Shown here piece after piece: positions 1 to 9,570 of a DNA stretch of 64,000 nucleotides. The stretch is from assembly GCF_003751605.1 (NCBI RefSeq), contig NZ_RJVJ01000001.1, forward strand, positions 124,001 to 188,000. The letters run 5' to 3'. The notes beneath the pieces were generated by a model. The model had not been told where the DNA came from. It made no database searches and saw only the letters and a list, made by a program, of their open reading frames with translations. The stretch is from Kitasatospora cineracea (GTDB lineage: Bacteria; Actinomycetota; Actinomycetes; Streptomycetales; Streptomycetaceae). Position 1 is the first letter of the stretch; each line of letters opens with the position of its first letter. The translations under genes were made by a program, and so were the position numbers.

Positions 1-2036
1 TCGAGTTCGGCCCGCATCGCCGGGGTGTAGAGCACCACCCGGCCCTTGCCGCGGGACTTGGCCTGGTACATCGCCAGGTCGGCGTTGCGCAGCAGTTCGT
101 CGGCGGCGGAGGCGGCGGAGGCCGCGGGCCCGGCGGCGCCGTCGCGGTCCTTGCGGGGGCCGTTCCCGGCGCTCCCCGGCCCGCCGGGGGCGGCGGGCGC
201 GGGTTCGGGCACCGGCAGCGGGGCGTCGGGGCCGAACGCGATGCCGATCGAGGCGGCGACGCCGAGTTCGGCCCCGCCGATCCAGTACGGCTCGGAGAGC
301 GCGCCGCGGATCCGTTCGGCCAGGTCGCGGACCTGCGGGTGGCCGAGCCGGCCGCGCACCAGCACCGCGAACTCGTCGCCGCCGAACCGGGCCACGGTGT
401 CCTCGCTGCGGACGGCGGCCTGCAGCCGGCGGGCGGCCTGCACCAGCAGTTCGTCGCCGACCTGGTGCCCGGCGGTGTCGTTGACGGCCTTGAAGCCGTC
501 CAGGTCGAGGAAGAGCACCGCGACGGCGGTGCCGACCGGCCCCTGCGCGGAGAGCGCGGCCCGGACCCGCTGGGCGAACAGCGCCCGGTTGGGCAGGTCG
601 GTGAGCGGGTCGTGGAACGCGTTGTGCTGCAACTGGGCCTGCAGCCGGACGCGTTCGGTGATGTCCCGGCTGTTGAGGATCAGGCCGTCCCGGTACGGGT
701 TGACGGTGGACTCCACGTGCAGCCACTCCCCCTCGCCGGAGCGGATCCGGCACTCGACCCGGGCCGAGGGCTCGCCGATGCTGAACCGGGCGCCCCTGGT
801 GCGGGCCAGGATCCGGCGGACCTCGGCCAGCACCCGGTCGACGTCCTCGGGGTGGACCAGGTTGAGCAGGTTGCCGCCGACCAGGTCCTCCGGGTCCCGG
901 CCGTAGACCCGCAGCGCGGCGGGGCTGACGTAGGACAGCGCCCCGGACGGCCCGGCGATCATGATGACGTCGCTGGAGCCCTGCACCAGGGAGCGGAAGT
1001 GCGCCTCCTTGGTGGCGAGTTCCTGCGCCAGCGAGAGGTTGTCCAGCAGCATCACGCCCTGCCGGACGATCAGCGCCAGGCCGACGGTGCTGGCGGCGGC
1101 CAGCATCACCCGGTCCAGCGGGCGGCCGCCGAGCGCGTTGTAGAGGATGCCGGCGGTGCAGACCGCGGCGGCCGCGTACGGGGTGAGCGCGCTGAACGTG
1201 GAGGCCACCCGGCGGCGCGGCGAGCCCTGCGCGGACGGGTGCTCGCGGGACGGGTGGCGGCCGTGCTGCCAGGGGGCCCAGGCGAGCAGCAGCGAGCCGG
1301 CGAACCAGCCCGCGTCCAGCAGTTCGCCGGAGTGGTAGTCGCTGTGGAACTGCGGGGTGGTGAACAGCGCGTCGCAGACCACGGTCAGCGCCAGGCCGAT
1401 CATCGCGGTGTGCACGGCGGCCCGGTTGCCGTCCCGGCCCCGGAAGCGCAGCCCGACCACCAGGCTGACCAGCAGGATGTCCAGCACCGGGTAGCCGAGG
1501 CCGAGGGCGAGCTTCAGCGGGTCGTCGCCGTCGCCGGCCGCGACCCGGCCGAGCGCCAGGCTCCAGCTGAGCGTGAACAGCGAACCGGCCACCAGCCAGC
1601 CGTCCAGCAGCAGGCAGAGCCAGCCGGCCGGGGTGCGCGGGCGCTGGGCCAGCACCAGCAGGCCGATGATGGCCAGCGGGGCGAACAGCAGGAAGGCGTA
1701 GTCGGCCATCGAGTCCGGCGGCAGCGGCTGCCGGAGCACCACCTCGTACCAGCCCCAGGCGCCGTTGCCGAAGGCCACCATCGCCGAGGAGAGCCCGAAC
1801 AGCAGCCAGGCCGGCCGGGTGTGGCCGCCCACCGCGACGCCGTGCGCCAGACAGGACAGGGCGGCCACGAGGGCCGCCCCGGCGAGACCGAAGTCCCCCA
1901 TCACCAGTGCGAGTTCGCTCGACCCCCAGCCGACGGCGGCGCCGGCGGCGTACCCGGCGCAGAGCACCGCGAGCAGCGCGGCCGTCAGCCGGCTGAGCGG
2001 GGTACGGGCAGGCAGCACCGACTCGGTGGAGTTCAA
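1..2036 (-). CDS. cdgF: Membrane PAS-GGDEF c-di-GMP protein (CdgF-like), cut by window edge
   Basis: The 3' end lies outside the window; about 678 residues are visible. Reading the minus strand, residues ~14-330 are about ten hydrophobic segments, followed by a PAS domain (from ~345; SSDVIMIAGPSG, then YVSPAALRVYGRDPEDLVG) and a GGDEF domain with an intact GGDEF motif at bases 370-384, which suggests diguanylate cyclase capacity. The family normally continues into an EAL domain, which would be beyond base 1. Inside the GGDEF fold, before DELLRNADLAMYQAKSRGKG, there is a ~40-residue Ala/Pro/Gly-rich insertion. I chose TTG at 2036 because GGAGGGGGAG lies about 7 bases upstream; GTG at 2018 is the alternative, and ATG at 2043 is out of frame. 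The cdgF symbol rests on architecture and remembered synteny with SCO5511. Confidence 0.85.
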   Translation of the reverse strand, partial: MNSTESVLPARTPLSRLTAALLAVLCAGYAAGAAVGWGSSELALVMGDFGLAGAALVAALSCLAHGVAVGGHTRPAWLLFGLSSAMVAFGNGAWGWYEVVLRQPLPPDSMADYAFLLFAPLAIIGLLVLAQRPRTPAGWLCLLLDGWLVAGSLFTLSWSLALGRVAAGDGDDPLKLALGLGYPVLDILLVSLVVGLRFRGRDGNRAAVHTAMIGLALTVVCDALFTTPQFHSDYHSGELLDAGWFAGSLLLAWAPWQHGRHPSREHPSAQGSPRRRVASTFSALTPYAAAAVCTAGILYNALGGRPLDRVMLAAASTVGLALIVRQGVMLLDNLSLAQELATKEAHFRSLVQGSSDVIMIAGPSGALSYVSPAALRVYGRDPEDLVGGNLLNLVHPEDVDRVLAEVRRILARTRGARFSIGEPSARVECRIRSGEGEWLHVESTVNPYRDGLILNSRDITERVRLQAQLQHNAFHDPLTDLPNRALFAQRVRAALSAQGPVGTAVAVLFLDLDGFKAVNDTAGHQVGDELLVQAARRLQAAVRSEDTVARFGGDEFAVLVRGRLGHPQVRDLAERIRGALSEPYWIGGAELGVAASIGIAFGPDAPLPVPEPAPAAPGGPGSAGNGPRKDRDGAAGPAASAASAADELLRNADLAMYQAKSRGKGRVVLYTPAMRAEL

Positions 2037-2122
2037 TCGACATCTCCCCCTCCGGCCCGTGGCCGTACCGGTGTTCCCGCTTCGGACCCTACACCACTGC
2101 GGTCACGCACTGGCACGTCCGC

Positions 2123-2137
2123 TCAACTTAGAGTAAT
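2123..2137. promoter_or_regulatory. BldD-box-like site upstream of the cdgF-like gene
   Basis: TCAACTTAGAGTAAT lies about 90 bases upstream of the cdgF-like start. It matches 7 of 9 defined positions of the BldD consensus as I remember it (nTnACnC(A/T)GnGTnAn), read on either strand. BldD with bound c-di-GMP represses many cdg genes in Streptomyces, so the location makes sense. The rest of 2037-2313 is GC-rich spacer with repeated GGCGCGGGG-type runs and no gene. Confidence 0.35.
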
Positions 2138-2313
2138 GAAGCGCAGGTGGCGTGAAGCCGGTTGGGACCGGGATCGCCCGTTCGGCGCAGGCGGGCGGGC
2201 GGCGGGGGACCGCCGGCGGGGGCTGCGGCGCGGGGGCGGGAGGGGCTGCGGCCCGGAGCGACGGGGGTTGCGGCGCGGGGCGGGAGGGCGGTGGCGCGGG
2301 GTCCGACGGGGCG

Positions 2314-5300
2314 TCAGGAGCCGCTGGTGGCGGGCTCCTCGTCCGGGAACAGCCGCAGCCGGTGGGCCAGTGCGGCGGCCTCGCCGCGGCCGGTGACGGC
2401 GAGCTTGGCCAGGATGTTGGAGACGTGCACGCTGGCGGTCTTCGGCGAGATGAACAGCTGTTCGGCGATCTGCCGGTTGCTCCGGCCGAGGGCGAGCTGG
2501 CGCAGCACGTCCCGCTCGCGCGGGGTGAGGCCGAGGCCGGGGCCGGGCTCGGGGTCGGCGGCGGCCCGGCGGACCGGGCCGAGTCGGGCGGCCAGCAGGT
2601 CGGCGTCCCGGCGGGTGGTCAGGTCGCCGCGGCGGCGGGCGAGTTCGGCGGCCTCGTGGAGCTGTGCGGCGGCGCTCTCCCGGTCTCCGGCGGCGGCGCT
2701 GTCCTCGGCGGCGCGCAGCAGGGCCAGCGCGAGCGGGCCGGGCAGGGCGGCGGCGCGCAGCGCGGTGACGGCGCGCTGCCGGTGCTCGGCGGTGGGGCGG
2801 CCGGCGGCGCGGGCGAGTTCGCCGGCCAGCAGGGCGGCCCAGCCGCGGTCGAGGTCGCAGCGCGGGGTGATCCGGGCGGCCTCGGCGGCGATCCGGGCCA
2901 GCGCGGCCTCGCCCTCGGGGGTGCGCGGGTGCTGGTCGGCCTCGGCCTCGGCGGCGTGGGTGAGCAGCGGGAGCAGGTGGCCGCCCTGCCGGGTGAGGAC
3001 GGTGCCGTCGAGGGCTTCGGCGAGCCGGGCGCGGGCCTGTTCGGGGCGGCCGAGGCGGATGGCGAGCCGGACGCCGAGCGAGGCGGTGGGCAGCACGTGC
3101 TGGGGCTGGGCGCCGCCGCCGCCGCTGGCGTGGGCGGTGTTCCAGTGGGTCTCGGCCGCGGTCAGGTCGCCGCGGAGCAGGGCGAGTTCGCCGCGCAGCC
3201 GGTCCATGAACTCGCCGTGGGTGTCGGCCTCGGGCTTGTCGTCCCAGTCGGCGAGGACGGCGGCGGCCTCCTCGGTGCGGCCGGTGGCGAGCAGCGCCTC
3301 GGCGAGGTTGCCGGTGAGGATCGGGCCGGTGTTGAGCATCAGCCCGCTGCCGCGGGCGGCCTCCAGGCCCTGGCGGGCGGCGGTGGCGGCCTCCTCGGCG
3401 CGGCCGACCGAGAGCAGCAGGCTGGCCAGGTTGTTCAGGCCGCGGGTGTGGACGTCGCCGTTGCCGAGCGGGCGGGCCAGTTCGACGGCCTCGGCGAGCA
3501 GGGCGACGGCCCGTTCGGCGTCCTCGAAGTCGCCGAGCAGTCCGGCCAGGGTGACCCGGGCGTGCACCTCGACGGAGGGTTCGCCGGCCCGGCGGGCGAC
3601 GTCGACGGCGCGTTCGGCGGTGGCGACGGCGTCCGGGCCGGGGTTGCGGAGCAGGCCGTGCGCGGCCTCCAGGGCGAGCGCCTCGGCCTGCACGGCGGAC
3701 GGGCCGAGGCCCCGGACCAGGCGGTGGGCGTACTGGATCTCCTCCAGGCCGCCGCTGCGCTTGAGCTGGTCGAGCATCTTGGCGCGCTGGAGCCGGAACC
3801 AGGCGGCGCGCAGCGGGTTGCCGGTCTCGTCGACCAGGGCGAGGGCGCGGCGGGCCAGGCCCTGGCCGCGGTCGCGGTCGCCGGCCCGGCGGGCGGCGAC
3901 CACCGCTTCGGCCAGCACGTCGACGAGTTGCAGGCGCTCGCAGTCGTGGTGCTCGCCGTCGTCGCAGGCGCAGGGCGGGTAGGTCTCGGCCCAGTCGTAG
4001 GGGCGCAGGGTGGTGGCGAGGACCTGTTCGGAGACGGTGTCCCAGAGCTCGATGGCGCGTTCGAGCATGGTGAGCTGCTCGGCGAAGGCGTTGCGGCGGC
4101 GGGCGGCGCGGGCGGCGTCGAGGGCGGCGGGCAGCGCCCGGGCGGGCTGGTGGGCGTGGTACCAGTAGTCGGCGAGCCGGGCGGTGCGCTGTTCGGCCCG
4201 GACCAGGGACGGGTCGGCCTCCAGGACGGTGGCGAACCGCCGGTTGATGCCCTGCCGTTCGCCGGGCAGCAGGTCGTCGGAGACCGCCTCGCGGACCAGC
4301 GCGTGCCGGAACCGGTAGCCCTCGCCGTCGGTGTCGGGGCGCAGGATGTTGGCGCCGACGGCGGTGCGCAGGGCGGCGATCAGCTGGTCCTCGCCGGTGC
4401 GGGAGCCGTCGGGGCCGTTCTCGGCGACGACGGCGGCGAGCAGGGCGTGCTCGATCCGGGAGCCGCCCTCGGCGGCAATCCGGACGATCCGCTGGGTCTC
4501 CTCGGGGAGCGCCTCGACCCGGACCAGCAGGATGTCGCGCAGCGACTCGGTGACGCAGGCCAGGCAGCCGTCCCGGTAGGCGGCGGCGAGTTCCTCGACG
4601 AAGAACGGGTTGCCCTCGGAGCGGCGGTGGATCCGGTCCACCACGTCCCGGCCGAGCGGCTCGGGGCCGAGGATGCCGGCCAGTTGGGCGGCCACCTCGG
4701 GCCGGTCCAGGCGGTCCAGTTCGATCCGCTGGACGGTGCGCAGCCGTTCGAGTTCGGCCAGGAACGGGCGCAGCGGGTGGCGGCGGTGCAGGTCGTCGGT
4801 GCGGTAGGTGGCGACGATCAGCACCCGGGAGCGGTGCAGGGTGCGGACCAGGTAGGCGAGCAGTTCCCGGGTGGAGCGGTCCGACCAGTGCAGGTCCTCG
4901 ATGGCCAGCACCACCGTCCGGTCCTCGGCCAGCCGCTCGAACAGCCGGGTGGTGTGCTCGAACAGCCGGGCCCGGCCGTACTCGTCGTTGCCCTCGCCGT
5001 CGGCCTCGCCGAAGTCCGGCAGCAGCCGGGCGAGGTGGCCCTCCAGCCCGGCGGCGGCCCGCTCCAGCTCCGGGCCGAGCCGCCGGTGCAGGCGGCGCAG
5101 CGCGGCCGAGAGCGGCCCGTACGGCAGGCCCTCGGCGCCGACCTCCAGGCAGGCGCCCAGCGCGGTGACCGCGCCGTCCGCCTCGGCCCGGGCCAGGAAC
5201 TCCTCCAGCAGCCGGGTCTTGCCGACCCCCGCCTCGCCGCCGACCAGCACGGCCTTCGGCTCCCCCGCCCCCGCCCGGTCCAGGCCGGCCCCGAGCAGGC

Positions 5301-5349
5301 CGCTCTCCCGGCCGCGTCCGACGAAGACCGGGCTGACTGTCTGCTCCAT
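2314..5349 (-). CDS. LuxR-family transcriptional regulator with N-terminal AAA ATPase (LAL type)
   Basis: A 1011-residue large ATP-binding LuxR regulator. An AAA/STAND-type ATPase is at the N-terminus, with Walker A GGEAGVGKTR at residues ~37-46 and Walker B VVLAIEDLHWSD near 148. A long helical region with TPR-like repeats (many xxAEALLATGRTEEA-type stretches) fills the middle, and a C-terminal LuxR helix-turn-helix spans ~945-1005 (LTPRERDVLRQLALG, then SPKTASVHVSNILAKL). I chose the start at MEQTVSPVFVGR; an in-frame ATG four codons upstream (5361) is also possible. The longer frame to 5763 crosses non-coding and small-gene sequence. The target pathway cannot be told from the neighbours. 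Confidence 0.9.
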   Translation of the reverse strand: MEQTVSPVFVGRGRESGLLGAGLDRAGAGEPKAVLVGGEAGVGKTRLLEEFLARAEADGAVTALGACLEVGAEGLPYGPLSAALRRLHRRLGPELERAAAGLEGHLARLLPDFGEADGEGNDEYGRARLFEHTTRLFERLAEDRTVVLAIEDLHWSDRSTRELLAYLVRTLHRSRVLIVATYRTDDLHRRHPLRPFLAELERLRTVQRIELDRLDRPEVAAQLAGILGPEPLGRDVVDRIHRRSEGNPFFVEELAAAYRDGCLACVTESLRDILLVRVEALPEETQRIVRIAAEGGSRIEHALLAAVVAENGPDGSRTGEDQLIAALRTAVGANILRPDTDGEGYRFRHALVREAVSDDLLPGERQGINRRFATVLEADPSLVRAEQRTARLADYWYHAHQPARALPAALDAARAARRRNAFAEQLTMLERAIELWDTVSEQVLATTLRPYDWAETYPPCACDDGEHHDCERLQLVDVLAEAVVAARRAGDRDRGQGLARRALALVDETGNPLRAAWFRLQRAKMLDQLKRSGGLEEIQYAHRLVRGLGPSAVQAEALALEAAHGLLRNPGPDAVATAERAVDVARRAGEPSVEVHARVTLAGLLGDFEDAERAVALLAEAVELARPLGNGDVHTRGLNNLASLLLSVGRAEEAATAARQGLEAARGSGLMLNTGPILTGNLAEALLATGRTEEAAAVLADWDDKPEADTHGEFMDRLRGELALLRGDLTAAETHWNTAHASGGGGAQPQHVLPTASLGVRLAIRLGRPEQARARLAEALDGTVLTRQGGHLLPLLTHAAEAEADQHPRTPEGEAALARIAAEAARITPRCDLDRGWAALLAGELARAAGRPTAEHRQRAVTALRAAALPGPLALALLRAAEDSAAAGDRESAAAQLHEAAELARRRGDLTTRRDADLLAARLGPVRRAAADPEPGPGLGLTPRERDVLRQLALGRSNRQIAEQLFISPKTASVHVSNILAKLAVTGRGEAAALAHRLRLFPDEEPATSGS

Positions 5350-5423
5350 GCCCGTGAGCATGCCACAGCCCTCGAACAGGGCCGAGCGGTTATCCCACCC
5401 GTCGGACCGGCCGGGCCCGCCGG

Positions 5424-5627
5424 TCATCCGGCACAGCCCGCCACGGCGCTCGAACGGCCCTGCTCCGCACCGGACTTGACCCGCGGCGCGGCCTCCCGGC
5501 GGACCGCCCGCACCACCCGCCCGACCAGCCCGGCGCGCGCACCGGCCGCCTCCCGGGCCAGCCGTTCGGCGGCGGCCCGGTCGTGCAGTTCGCGTTCCCG
5601 TACCTTGAACAACTCGTACTCGTACAC
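5424..5627 (-). CDS. Small conserved-type hypothetical protein
   Basis: A 67-residue basic, Arg/Ala-rich protein beginning VYEYELFKVRERELHDRAAA. It starts at GTG with GAGGGGA 7 bases upstream, a good ribosome binding site, which is why I treat it as real. The N-terminus resembles short Streptomyces proteins that begin MYEYE; I know of no function. It is probably a soluble helical peptide, since no signal peptide or membrane segment is visible. It lies 74 bases upstream of the LuxR-type regulator on the same strand and could be co-transcribed with it. Confidence 0.65.
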   Translation of the reverse strand: MYEYELFKVRERELHDRAAAERLAREAAGARAGLVGRVVRAVRREAAPRVKSGAEQGRSSAVAGCAG

Positions 5628-5770
5628 GGTGTTTTCCCCTCGTTGCGTGCTGGTGTCCAGCCTCCGCCCCCAGGGGGGTGCACCACATCGGGAGCCTGCC
5701 CGATCTCCGCGGGCCGCCGGGCGGGGAAAACGCCGGTGCCCGCCCCCACCCGGGGACGGGCACCGTGCCC

Positions 5771-5802
5771 GGCGGGCCTAAGCAGCCTCCTTAGGCCCCG
5801 CC
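5771..5802 (-). terminator. Hairpin terminator after gatB
   Basis: GGCGGGCCTAAG and CTTAGGCCCCGCC form a 12-bp stem with one bulged C and an ~7-base loop, starting 18 bases after the gatB stop. There is no U-tract, as is common in high-GC actinobacteria. Confidence 0.65.
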
Positions 5803-5819
5803 GTACCGCCTTAGGGACC

Positions 5820-7319
5820 TCAGGCCAGCTTCTCCAGGATCAGGTCCTTGACCCGGGCCGCGTCCGCCTGCCCGCGGGTGGTCTTCATCACCGCGCCGAC
5901 CAGCGCGCCGACCGCCTGCACCTTGCCGTCGCGGATCTTCGCGGCGACGTCCGGGTTGTCGGCGATCGCCTGGTCGACGGCCGCGCCGAGCGCGGAGTCG
6001 TCCGAGACCACGGCGAGGCCGCGCCCGGCGACCACGTCGTCCGGCTCGCCCTCGCCGGCGAGGACGCCCTCGATGACCTGGCGGGCCAGCTTGTCGTTGA
6101 GCTTGCCCTCGGCGACCAGCGCGCACACCCGGGCCACCTGGGCCGGGGTGATCGGCTGCTCGGACAGCTCGGTGCCGGTCTCGTTGGCGCGCCGCGCCAG
6201 CTCGCCCATCCACCACTTGCGGGCCTGGTCGGCGGGGGCGCCGGCCGCGATGGTCTCCGAGATCGGCTCCACCGCACCGGCGTTGAGCACCGACTGCATG
6301 TCCTTGTCGGACAGGTTCCACTCGGCCTGCAGCCGGGCCCGGCGGACCCGGGGCAGCTCCGGCAGCGAGGCCCGCAGCTCCTCGACCCACTCCCGGGCCG
6401 GGGCGACCGGCACCAGGTCGGGCTCGGGGAAGTACCGGTAGTCCTCGGCGTTGTCCTTGATCCGGCCGGCCGTGGTGGAGCCGTCCTCCTCGTGGAAGTG
6501 CCGGGTCTCCTGGACGATCGTCCCGCCGTCGCCGAGCACCGTGGCGTGCCGCTGGATCTCGAACCGGGCGGCCCGCTCGACGCTGCGCAGCGAGTTGACG
6601 TTCTTGGTCTCGCTGCGGGTGCCGAAGGTCTCGGTGCCGTTGGGGCGCAGCGACAGGTTGACGTCGCAGCGCATCTGGCCCTTGTCCATCCGGGCCTCGG
6701 AGACGCCCAGCGCCCGGATCAGCTCGCGCAGTTCGGCGACGTACGCCTTGGCGACCTCGGGGGCCCGGTGGCCCGCGCCCTCGATCGGCTTGGTGACGAT
6801 CTCGATCAGCGGGATGCCGGCCCGGTTGTAGTCCAGCAGCGAGTACTCCGCGCCGTGGATCCGGCCGGTGGCGCCGCCGACGTGGGTGGACTTGCCGGTG
6901 TCCTCCTCCATGTGGGCGCGCTCGATCTCCACCCGGAAGACCTCGCCGTCCTCCAGCTGCACGTCGAGGTAGCCGTTGAAGGCGATCGGCTCGTCGTACT
7001 GGCTGGTCTGGAAGTTCTTCGGCATGTCCGGGTAGAAGTAGTTCTTCCGGGCGAACCGGCACCACTCGGCGATCTCGCAGTTCAGCGCGAGCCCGATCCG
7101 GATCGCGGACTCCACGCCGACCGCGTTGACCACCGGCAGCGAACCGGGCAGGCCGAGGCAGGTCGGGCAGGTCTGCGAGTTGGGCTCCGCACCGAGTTCG
7201 GTGGAGCAGCCGCAGAACATCTTGGTCTTGGTACCCAGCTCGACGTGGACCTCAAGGCCCATCACCGGGTCGTACGAGGCGAGAGCCTCCTCGTAGGAGA
7301 CCAGGCTCATGACGCTCAC
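5820..7319 (-). CDS. gatB: Aspartyl/glutamyl-tRNA(Asn/Gln) amidotransferase subunit B
   Basis: A 499-residue GatB of normal length. With GatA and GatC it converts Glu-tRNA(Gln) and Asp-tRNA(Asn) to the amidated forms. Visible family features are [20 protein letters not shown], the CGC...CPTC zinc site within residues ~36-55, [15 protein letters not shown], and a C-terminal GatB/YqeY domain. The start is GTG at 7319 (AAGGGA about 5 bases upstream); ATG at 7310 is the alternative. It is the last gene of gatC-gatA-small protein-gatB and is followed by a hairpin. Confidence 0.97.
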   Translation of the reverse strand: MSVMSLVSYEEALASYDPVMGLEVHVELGTKTKMFCGCSTELGAEPNSQTCPTCLGLPGSLPVVNAVGVESAIRIGLALNCEIAEWCRFARKNYFYPDMPKNFQTSQYDEPIAFNGYLDVQLEDGEVFRVEIERAHMEEDTGKSTHVGGATGRIHGAEYSLLDYNRAGIPLIEIVTKPIEGAGHRAPEVAKAYVAELRELIRALGVSEARMDKGQMRCDVNLSLRPNGTETFGTRSETKNVNSLRSVERAARFEIQRHATVLGDGGTIVQETRHFHEEDGSTTAGRIKDNAEDYRYFPEPDLVPVAPAREWVEELRASLPELPRVRRARLQAEWNLSDKDMQSVLNAGAVEPISETIAAGAPADQARKWWMGELARRANETGTELSEQPITPAQVARVCALVAEGKLNDKLARQVIEGVLAGEGEPDDVVAGRGLAVVSDDSALGAAVDQAIADNPDVAAKIRDGKVQAVGALVGAVMKTTRGQADAARVKDLILEKLA

Positions 7320-7346
7320 AGCGTCCCTTCTTCAGTCATGGGAGGT

Positions 7347-7586
7347 TCAGCCGAGCAGGACGTCGTCGTCGCCGAGACGCTTGAGCTCGCGGACGAGGAG
7401 CGCGGTGCCGGTGATCAGGGCGGCGGCGCCGACCACGGCGTTGATCAGCTTGAGGGTGTCGTTGTCGGCGCGGGCGCCGCGGATGTCCTTGGCGATGGAG
7501 ACGGCGCCGAAGGCGCTGGTGCCGATGGACAGCCAGAGGCCGGGCTTCGAGTGCTTCCAGCCCTTGGCCTTCTCGATCTTGCTCAT
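7347..7586 (-). CDS. Small membrane protein within the gat operon
   Basis: A 79-residue protein beginning [20 protein letters not shown]. It has two hydrophobic stretches (residues ~17-35 and ~47-66) and ends in an acidic DDDVLLG tail. Its ATG overlaps the gatA stop as ATGA, so it should be translationally coupled to gatA, and gatB follows 27 bases later. I recall a small hypothetical at the same place in S. coelicolor. The function is unknown; a membrane or scaffold role next to the amidotransferase is only inference. Confidence 0.85.
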   Translation of the reverse strand: MSKIEKAKGWKHSKPGLWLSIGTSAFGAVSIAKDIRGARADNDTLKLINAVVGAAALITGTALLVRELKRLGDDDVLLG

Positions 7587-9076
7587 AGTGCCGGTGCCTC
7601 CTCCAGCAGGGCGTGGCCCCACTTGTCGTTGAGCGCGGCCTCGACGGCGCCGCCCACGCGGTAGAGGCGGTCGTCCGCCATCGCGGGGGCGATGATCTGC
7701 AGGCCGACCGGGAGATTGTCCTCCGGGGCGAGCCCGCAGGGCAGCGACATGGCCGCGTTGCCCGCCAGGTTCGAGGGAATGGTGCACAGGTCGGCGAGGT
7801 ACATCGCCATCGGGTCGTCTGCCCGCTCGCCGATCGGGAATGCCGTGGTCGGGGTGGTCGGGGAGACCAGCACGTCGACGCCCGCGAAGGCGGCGTCGAA
7901 GTCCCGGGAGATCAGGGTGCGGACCTTCTGCGCGGAGCCGTAGTAGGCGTCGTAGTAGCCGGACGACAGCGCGTAGGTGCCCAGGATGATGCGGCGCTTG
8001 ACCTCGGAGCCGAAGCCGGCCTCGCGGGTGAGCGCGGTGACCTGCTCGGCGGAGCGGGTGCCGTCGTCGCCGACCCGCAGGCCGTAGCGCATGGCGTCGA
8101 ACCGGGCGAGGTTCGAGGAGCACTCGGACGGGGCGATCAGGTAGTACGCGGGCAGCGCCAGCGTGAACGACGGGCAGGAGACCTCGACGACCTCGGCGCC
8201 CAGTTCGCGCAGCAGCTCGACGGACTCCTCGAAGCGCTGCATGACGCCGGCCTGGTAGCCCTCGCCGGCGAACTCCTTGACCACGCCGATCCGCATGCCG
8301 CGCACGTCGCGCATCCGGGCGGCGGCGACCACGTCGGGGACGGGGGCGTCGATGGAGGTGGAGTCGAGCGGGTCGTGCCCGGCGATCGCCCGGTGCAGCA
8401 GCGCCGTGTCGAGCACGGTGCGGGCGCACGGGCCGCCCTGGTCGAGCGAGGAGGAGAAGGCGACCAGGCCGTAGCGGGACACCGAGCCGTAGGTGGGCTT
8501 GACGCCGACGGTGCCGGTGACGGCGCCGGGCTGGCGGATCGAGCCGCCGGTGTCGGTGCCGATGGCGAGCGGCGCCTCGAAGGCGGCCAGCGCGGCCGCC
8601 GAGCCGCCGCCGGAGCCGCCGGGGATCCGGGTGAGGTCCCACGGGTTGCCGGTCGGGCCGTAGGCGGAGTTCTCGGTGGAGGAGCCCATCGCGAACTCGT
8701 CCATGTTGGTCTTGCCGAGGATGACGACGTCGGCGTCCTTCAGACGCTTCGTCAGGGTGGCGTCGTAGGGCGGGATCCAGCCCTCGAGCATCTTCGACCC
8801 GCAGGTGGTCGGCATGCCCCGGGTGGTGAACACGTCCTTGAGCGCCAGCGGCACGCCGGCCAGCGGGCCGAGTTCGGCGCCGGCCGCGCGCTTGTCGTCG
8901 ACGGCGCGGGCCGCGGCCAGCGCGCCCTCGCGGTCGACGTGCAGGAAGGCGTTGACCTTCTTGTCGACGGCGTCGATCCGGTCCAGGTGGGCCTGGGCGA
9001 CCTCGACGGCCGAGACCTCGCCCTTGGCGATCGCGGTGGCCGTCTCGGCCGCCGTGTACTTGATCAGCTCGGTCAT
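7583..9076 (-). CDS. gatA: Aspartyl/glutamyl-tRNA(Asn/Gln) amidotransferase subunit A
   Basis: A 497-residue amidase-signature subunit that releases ammonia from glutamine for tRNA-dependent amidation. The catalytic Lys is in [15 protein letters not shown], the signature is [10 protein letters not shown], and the nucleophile Ser is in [11 protein letters not shown]. The usual GGSSGGS reads GGSGGGS here: the first (cis) Ser is kept and the second is Gly, so activity should be retained. Only 5 bases separate it from gatC upstream, and it overlaps the next small gene. Confidence 0.97.
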   Translation of the reverse strand: MTELIKYTAAETATAIAKGEVSAVEVAQAHLDRIDAVDKKVNAFLHVDREGALAAARAVDDKRAAGAELGPLAGVPLALKDVFTTRGMPTTCGSKMLEGWIPPYDATLTKRLKDADVVILGKTNMDEFAMGSSTENSAYGPTGNPWDLTRIPGGSGGGSAAALAAFEAPLAIGTDTGGSIRQPGAVTGTVGVKPTYGSVSRYGLVAFSSSLDQGGPCARTVLDTALLHRAIAGHDPLDSTSIDAPVPDVVAAARMRDVRGMRIGVVKEFAGEGYQAGVMQRFEESVELLRELGAEVVEVSCPSFTLALPAYYLIAPSECSSNLARFDAMRYGLRVGDDGTRSAEQVTALTREAGFGSEVKRRIILGTYALSSGYYDAYYGSAQKVRTLISRDFDAAFAGVDVLVSPTTPTTAFPIGERADDPMAMYLADLCTIPSNLAGNAAMSLPCGLAPEDNLPVGLQIIAPAMADDRLYRVGGAVEAALNDKWGHALLEEAPAL

Positions 9077-9081
9077 CTCGG

Positions 9082-9378
9082 TCAGTCCTCCCCGAGGATC
9101 TGCGGCACGCGGAAACGCTGGTCCTCACTGGCCGGGGCGCCGGACAGCGCCTGCTCCGGGGTCAGCGACTGTCGCACCTCGTCCGCGCGCATCACGTTGG
9201 TGAGCGGGAGCGGGTGGGAGGTCGGCGGGACGTCCTGCCCCGCGACCTCGGAAACGCGGGCGACCGCGCCGATGATCACGTCGAGCTGCTCGGCGAAGTG
9301 GTCCAACTCCTCCGCCTGCAACTCCAGACGCGACAGCCGGGCGAGGTGGGCGACCTCCTCGCGCGTGATGCCAGGCAT
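9082..9378 (-). CDS. gatC: Aspartyl/glutamyl-tRNA(Asn/Gln) amidotransferase subunit C
   Basis: A 98-residue GatC of typical length, which stabilises GatA-GatB. The start is the ATG at 9378 ([15 protein letters not shown]), with TTGAGG upstream; the longer frame to 9516 has no family support. Conserved features are [17 protein letters not shown] and the C-terminal [12 protein letters not shown]. It is the first gene of the gat operon. The ~190-base gap upstream to the rmdB-like gene should hold the promoter. Confidence 0.96.
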   Translation of the reverse strand: MPGITREEVAHLARLSRLELQAEELDHFAEQLDVIIGAVARVSEVAGQDVPPTSHPLPLTNVMRADEVRQSLTPEQALSGAPASEDQRFRVPQILGED

Positions 9379-9570
9379 GCAGCGATCCTCAAGGGTGAGT
9401 TCTGGTGGGCCGGGCCTTGCCCGCTGGGCACGCCCGGTCCTTTCGGTCCTAAGGGGCCATCCTATGGGTACCGCGGGGTACCACAGGCTGCCGTAGGGCA
9501 CCATGGGCCGCCGCACACGCGGCGCGGGGCCCGCCCGGGGACGTCCCGGACGGGCCCCGCGCGGGTGCGC

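Noticed and set aside
2152..5781. A 1209-residue plus-strand frame across the LuxR regulator
   Set aside because: Gly/Gln/Val-rich, low-complexity translation with no domain; it is the GC-rich antisense shadow of the regulator on the other strand.
7583..9076. Inactive GatA because GGSSGGS is GGSGGGS
   Set aside because: By analogy with other amidase-signature enzymes, the first Ser of the pair is the catalytic cis-Ser and it is present, as are the Lys and the nucleophile Ser.
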